Source of the DNA: an uncultured Desulfobacterium sp.
Lineage (GTDB): Bacteria; Desulfobacterota; Desulfobacteria; Desulfobacterales; Desulfobacteraceae
Length of the DNA stretch: 8,076 nucleotides
Assembly: GCA_937124525.1 (NCBI GenBank)
Contig: CAKZLA010000163.1
Span: 1 to 8,076, forward strand
Reading direction: 5' to 3'
Part shown: piece after piece, positions 5,480 to 8,076 of the stretch
How positions within the stretch are numbered: the first letter of the stretch is position 1
Layout: every line of letters begins with the position of its first letter
The notes under the pieces: generated by a model
Databases searched by the model: none
What the model saw: only the letters and a program-made list of their open reading frames with translations
Told to the model about the DNA's origin: nothing
Made by a program: the position numbers and the translations under genes

Positions 5480-7978
5480 ATGGAAAATAAAAAAAATGAT
5501 CATAAAGGGGAAAAGCTGAAATTAGGAGAGCTTCTGGTGAAGGAGGGATTTCTTTCTGAACAGCATAAGAATGAGGCCCTGACCCTTCAGAAATCTCTTC
5601 CAGTATATAAAACATTGGGAGAAATTTGCCTGGAAGAAAAGTTTATTTCCCGACGGGATTTGAACCGTGTGCTGGCAAAGTACCATAAACGGATTCCCCT
5701 GGGCATGCTCTTGATGAATCTTGGCATGATCAACCACCAGCAACTCAAAGACGCCCTGGCAGAGCAGGAACAAAACGGTGGGAAAATCGGAGAGATTTTC
5801 ATCAAAAAAGGATTCATCAATGCAAAGGTGCTGGTGGATACCCTGGCCACACAAATGGGGATTTTAAAAATATTTCCAGATTTTCATATCATTGATCGTA
5901 AGCTTTTAAAGGGGTGGAGCGAAGATTTTTTGAAAAAAAATATCATCCTGCCAGCATTCAAAGAAAAGGGTGAAGTAACGGTTATCATGTCAGATCCCTT
6001 TAACCATGAGTTGATCCAGGACGTGGGGCGTATGTTTCAGTGCAAAATACGTCCTGCCATTGCCACTTCCATGGATATCAAACGGGCGCTTCAGCAGCAT
6101 TTCCAGAAGGTTTCCCTTGATGTAATGCCCCGCATGGCCGTTAAGACCGAGGATGACAACAAAGATCTGGTGGTGGGGGACAAGGGGCTTTCCATTGGTA
6201 ACCAGGATGGCGTTGTGGGGGTGCTGGATTTTATAATCAGCAATGCCATTGCCGAGGGGGCAAGTGATGTTCACATTGAGCCCAAGGAGTCCAGCCTCCA
6301 GGTGCGGTATCGCATTGATGGGATACTGCACCATAAAACAGATCTTCCCATTTCCATGTCAGCCGCTTTGAGTTCCCGCATCAAAATTTTATGTAAATTG
6401 GATATTTCCGAAAAAAGGAAGCACCAGGATGGCAGACTTCGTGCCCAGGTGATGGAGCAGGATGTGGATATGCGTGTGTCGGTGTATGCGGCGGCCTTTG
6501 GTGAAAACATTGTCATTCGTATCCTCTATCGCCAGAGTAATTTCATAGATGTTGATCAGCTTGGCATCACCCCTGCGAATAAACGTAAATTCCTTGAGCT
6601 CATGGCCCTTCCCTCGGGCATTATCCTTGTGACAGGTCCCACCGGCAGCGGTAAGACCACCACCCTTTACTCCGCCATTAATCAAATCAATGACGGCTCT
6701 AAATCCATCATCACCGTGGAAGATCCGGTGGAATATGTCATGGAGGGGGTGGTCCAGGGACAGCTCAATCATAAATTGGGGCATACCTATGTTGATTTTA
6801 TTAAATCCATGATGCGCCAGGATCCTGATGTGATCATGGTGGGAGAGGTTCGAGATCCGCTTTCAGCCGGGGCCGTGATCCAGGCATCCCTCACCGGCCA
6901 CAAGGTGCTGACCACCCTTCACACCGAGGATTCCACCGGTGGGCTCCTAAGGCTGGTTGACATGGGCATTGACGCATTTCTCATCTCCTCCACGGTGATG
7001 GCGGTGATGGCCCAGCGACTGGTCCGGGTGCTTTGTCCCCGTTGCAGGGAGGCCTATACCCCGGATGTGGTTCAATTGTCCATACTGGGAGTGGATACTA
7101 ATATTCCAAAAAAAGTTAAATTTTATAAAGCAGTGGGGTGCAGTTCCTGTGATCACATGGGGTACCGGGGCCGTACCGGTATTCATGAGTTGCTGTGCAT
7201 GAATGATAAAGTCAGAGATATTCTGTTGAGACAAGGCACAGGAAGTGATATTCGACGGGTGGCTCGATCCGGGGCAGGATTGATGACCATGCGGGAGGAT
7301 GGGTTCTATAAGCTGATGAAGGGGATTACCACCTTTGATGAAATTTCCCGGGTACTTCCCTGGCAGGACAGCGAAGATGACCTGCTCCGTTCTGCCGAAG
7401 AAATTATTGCCATGGTAGAAGGGGGAAAGTCTTCTGTCTCCACCGACGAAGAGTCAGCCTCAATGGATGCTGGCAAAGAAAATAAAAAGGAGGGGTTTGT
7501 ATCCGGGGTAGGGAAAGACGGTGAGCTGTACCGGGTGTCCCTGGATATTTCAGCCATGGCTAAAGCCGGGGATAAGTTGGTTGATTTTTTCAATATATAC
7601 CAGAAAAATGCGGCCCATGGAGATAGCGGACGGGCAGATTTATCCACGGGAGAACTTGAGCGGTTTGTTGATTTTGTGAAAGCTGCCATGAAACATGCCA
7701 GATCCCTTGCGGTGTCTCCCTTTGCTGATCTTGTGCTTCGCAAGAAAAACGGTGATCTGGAAATTGTTGTGGAGCTTCTTGTGCGGGAGCAGCCTTTAAG
7801 AGCCAAGCTTAAGGGGGGGCGTGACCATGGTCCCCGACTGCTCAATTTTATTAGAAAACGAAATAATCCATCCAATGGTCAGACCACGGTGCCCTTGGAT
7901 GTGGAAGGCGGTGCCGCAGGCAGTGGCATGTATCGAAAAGTGGTGAAAAAATTATTGTGGGAACCCCGTTTTGTTTAA
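5480..7978 (+). CDS. PilB/GspE/MshE-family secretion ATPase with MshEN-like N terminus and novel C-terminal extension
   Basis: An 832-residue cytoplasmic AAA-type ATPase that would power pilus assembly or type II-like secretion. Residues 12-125 hold four MshEN-like motifs (KLGELLVKEGFLSEQ, TLGEICLEEKFISRR, PLGMLLMNLGMINHQ, KIGEIFIKKGFINAK) about 30 residues apart; MshEN domains bind c-di-GMP in MshE. Residues 126-210 resemble the GspE N2 domain. The motor has DVHIEP (263-268) and RYRIDG (276-281), Walker A GPTGSGKTTT (386-395), Asp box ITVEDPVEY (411-419), Walker B DVIMVGEVRD (450-459), His box TTLHT (478-482) and a zinc site Cys519/522/554/557. All catalytic motifs are intact. The canonical family end is near residue 626; then come an acidic linker (640-675) and an unrecognised region (680-832). 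Start choice is uncertain: ATG 5480 has AGGA only three bases away, TTG 5468 has AGGT at better spacing, and the frame is open back to TTG 5441. No pilin or platform gene is visible, so the substrate is unknown. Confidence 0.92.
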   Translation: MENKKNDHKGEKLKLGELLVKEGFLSEQHKNEALTLQKSLPVYKTLGEICLEEKFISRRDLNRVLAKYHKRIPLGMLLMNLGMINHQQLKDALAEQEQNGGKIGEIFIKKGFINAKVLVDTLATQMGILKIFPDFHIIDRKLLKGWSEDFLKKNIILPAFKEKGEVTVIMSDPFNHELIQDVGRMFQCKIRPAIATSMDIKRALQQHFQKVSLDVMPRMAVKTEDDNKDLVVGDKGLSIGNQDGVVGVLDFIISNAIAEGASDVHIEPKESSLQVRYRIDGILHHKTDLPISMSAALSSRIKILCKLDISEKRKHQDGRLRAQVMEQDVDMRVSVYAAAFGENIVIRILYRQSNFIDVDQLGITPANKRKFLELMALPSGIILVTGPTGSGKTTTLYSAINQINDGSKSIITVEDPVEYVMEGVVQGQLNHKLGHTYVDFIKSMMRQDPDVIMVGEVRDPLSAGAVIQASLTGHKVLTTLHTEDSTGGLLRLVDMGIDAFLISSTVMAVMAQRLVRVLCPRCREAYTPDVVQLSILGVDTNIPKKVKFYKAVGCSSCDHMGYRGRTGIHELLCMNDKVRDILLRQGTGSDIRRVARSGAGLMTMREDGFYKLMKGITTFDEISRVLPWQDSEDDLLRSAEEIIAMVEGGKSSVSTDEESASMDAGKENKKEGFVSGVGKDGELYRVSLDISAMAKAGDKLVDFFNIYQKNAAHGDSGRADLSTGELERFVDFVKAAMKHARSLAVSPFADLVLRKKNGDLEIVVELLVREQPLRAKLKGGRDHGPRLLNFIRKRNNPSNGQTTVPLDVEGGAAGSGMYRKVVKKLLWEPRFV

Positions 7979-8076
7979 AGATATTTTATTTATTTTACGT
8001 AAATATTCGGCCAGCACCCCATATTCACTTAGGTTTGGCCTGCTCACCCTTAGCATTAGTATGCTACGCAGTCCCA
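7979..8076. other. Window end; possible start of a further plus-strand gene
   Basis: No certain feature. A plus-strand frame from TTG 7971, overlapping the ATPase stop by eight bases, runs without stop to the edge and begins MFKDILFILRKYSASTPYSL, followed by a hydrophobic stretch. GGGAA at 7959-7963 could serve as its ribosome binding site. One minus-strand frame is also open across this stretch, so the strand cannot be decided. There is no clear terminator after the ATPase gene. Small inverted repeats occur at 8009-8013/8036-8040 and 8051-8066. Confidence 0.3.
8051..8066. repeat. TAGCAT-TAGT-ATGCTA inverted repeat
   Basis: Perfect six-base arms around a four-base centre, close to the window edge. 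No T tract follows within the visible bases. It could be a small hairpin or part of an intergenic repeat, or simply fall inside an open frame. Confidence 0.3.

Noticed and set aside
7640..7648. TTATCCACG, one mismatch from a DnaA box
   Set aside because: A single site inside a coding region with no cluster nearby; not evidence for an origin.
7306..7875. Minus-strand frame of 189 codons inside the ATPase gene
   Set aside because: Antisense to the C-terminal extension, Ser/Arg-rich as expected from reversed codons, with no domain signs; the plus-strand frame is continuous with the ATPase.

Overview
The window looks like chromosomal DNA of a Gram-negative bacterium with moderate GC. The most likely source is a sulfate-reducing Desulfobacterota / former Deltaproteobacteria lineage such as Desulfobacteraceae; this is inferred from gene order and protein style, not from a search. 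Supporting signs are a Gram-negative YidC with an N-terminal anchor and large periplasmic domain, directly followed by a Jag/KhpB gene, and next to this a PilB/GspE-type ATPase with MshEN-like repeats.

Left half (1-3422, all minus strand): a conserved housekeeping cluster in the order rpmH, rnpA, yidD, yidC, jag. It encodes ribosomal protein L34, the RNase P protein, the YidD insertion factor, the YidC insertase and the start of the RNA-binding protein Jag (KhpB), whose 3' end lies outside the window. rnpA starts with TTG and its stop overlaps the yidD start (ATGA). The yidC-jag gap is only 14 bases and holds the jag ribosome binding site. rpmH (44 aa) is easily missed because it is so short.

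Middle (3423-3967): a divergent intergenic region of about 545 bases with no convincing gene. It holds a plausible sigma-70 promoter for the rightward genes, an RNA hairpin at its predicted start site and several short palindromes. No cluster of DnaA boxes was seen, so there is no sign of an origin even though rpmH is often near one.

Right half (3968-7978, plus strand): a two-gene module. The first gene encodes a receiver-like domain, a GAF-like domain and a GGDEF-like domain whose signature is NQANF, so it is probably catalytically dead. It ends at a run of nine A; with one A fewer, the frame would continue into a typical GGDEF C-terminal tail and stop just where the next frame opens. The second gene is an 832-aa PilB/GspE/MshE-family ATPase with four MshEN-like motifs at its N terminus, intact Walker A, Walker B and Cys4 zinc motifs, and a C-terminal extension of about 200 residues that I do not recognise. 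Together they suggest a type IV pilus or type II secretion-like motor under control of c-di-GMP or of a pseudo-GGDEF partner. This is the most interesting part of the window.

The last 98 bases (7979-8076) hold no certain gene, but a plus-strand frame opening at TTG 7971 stays open to the window edge and may be the next gene of the module.
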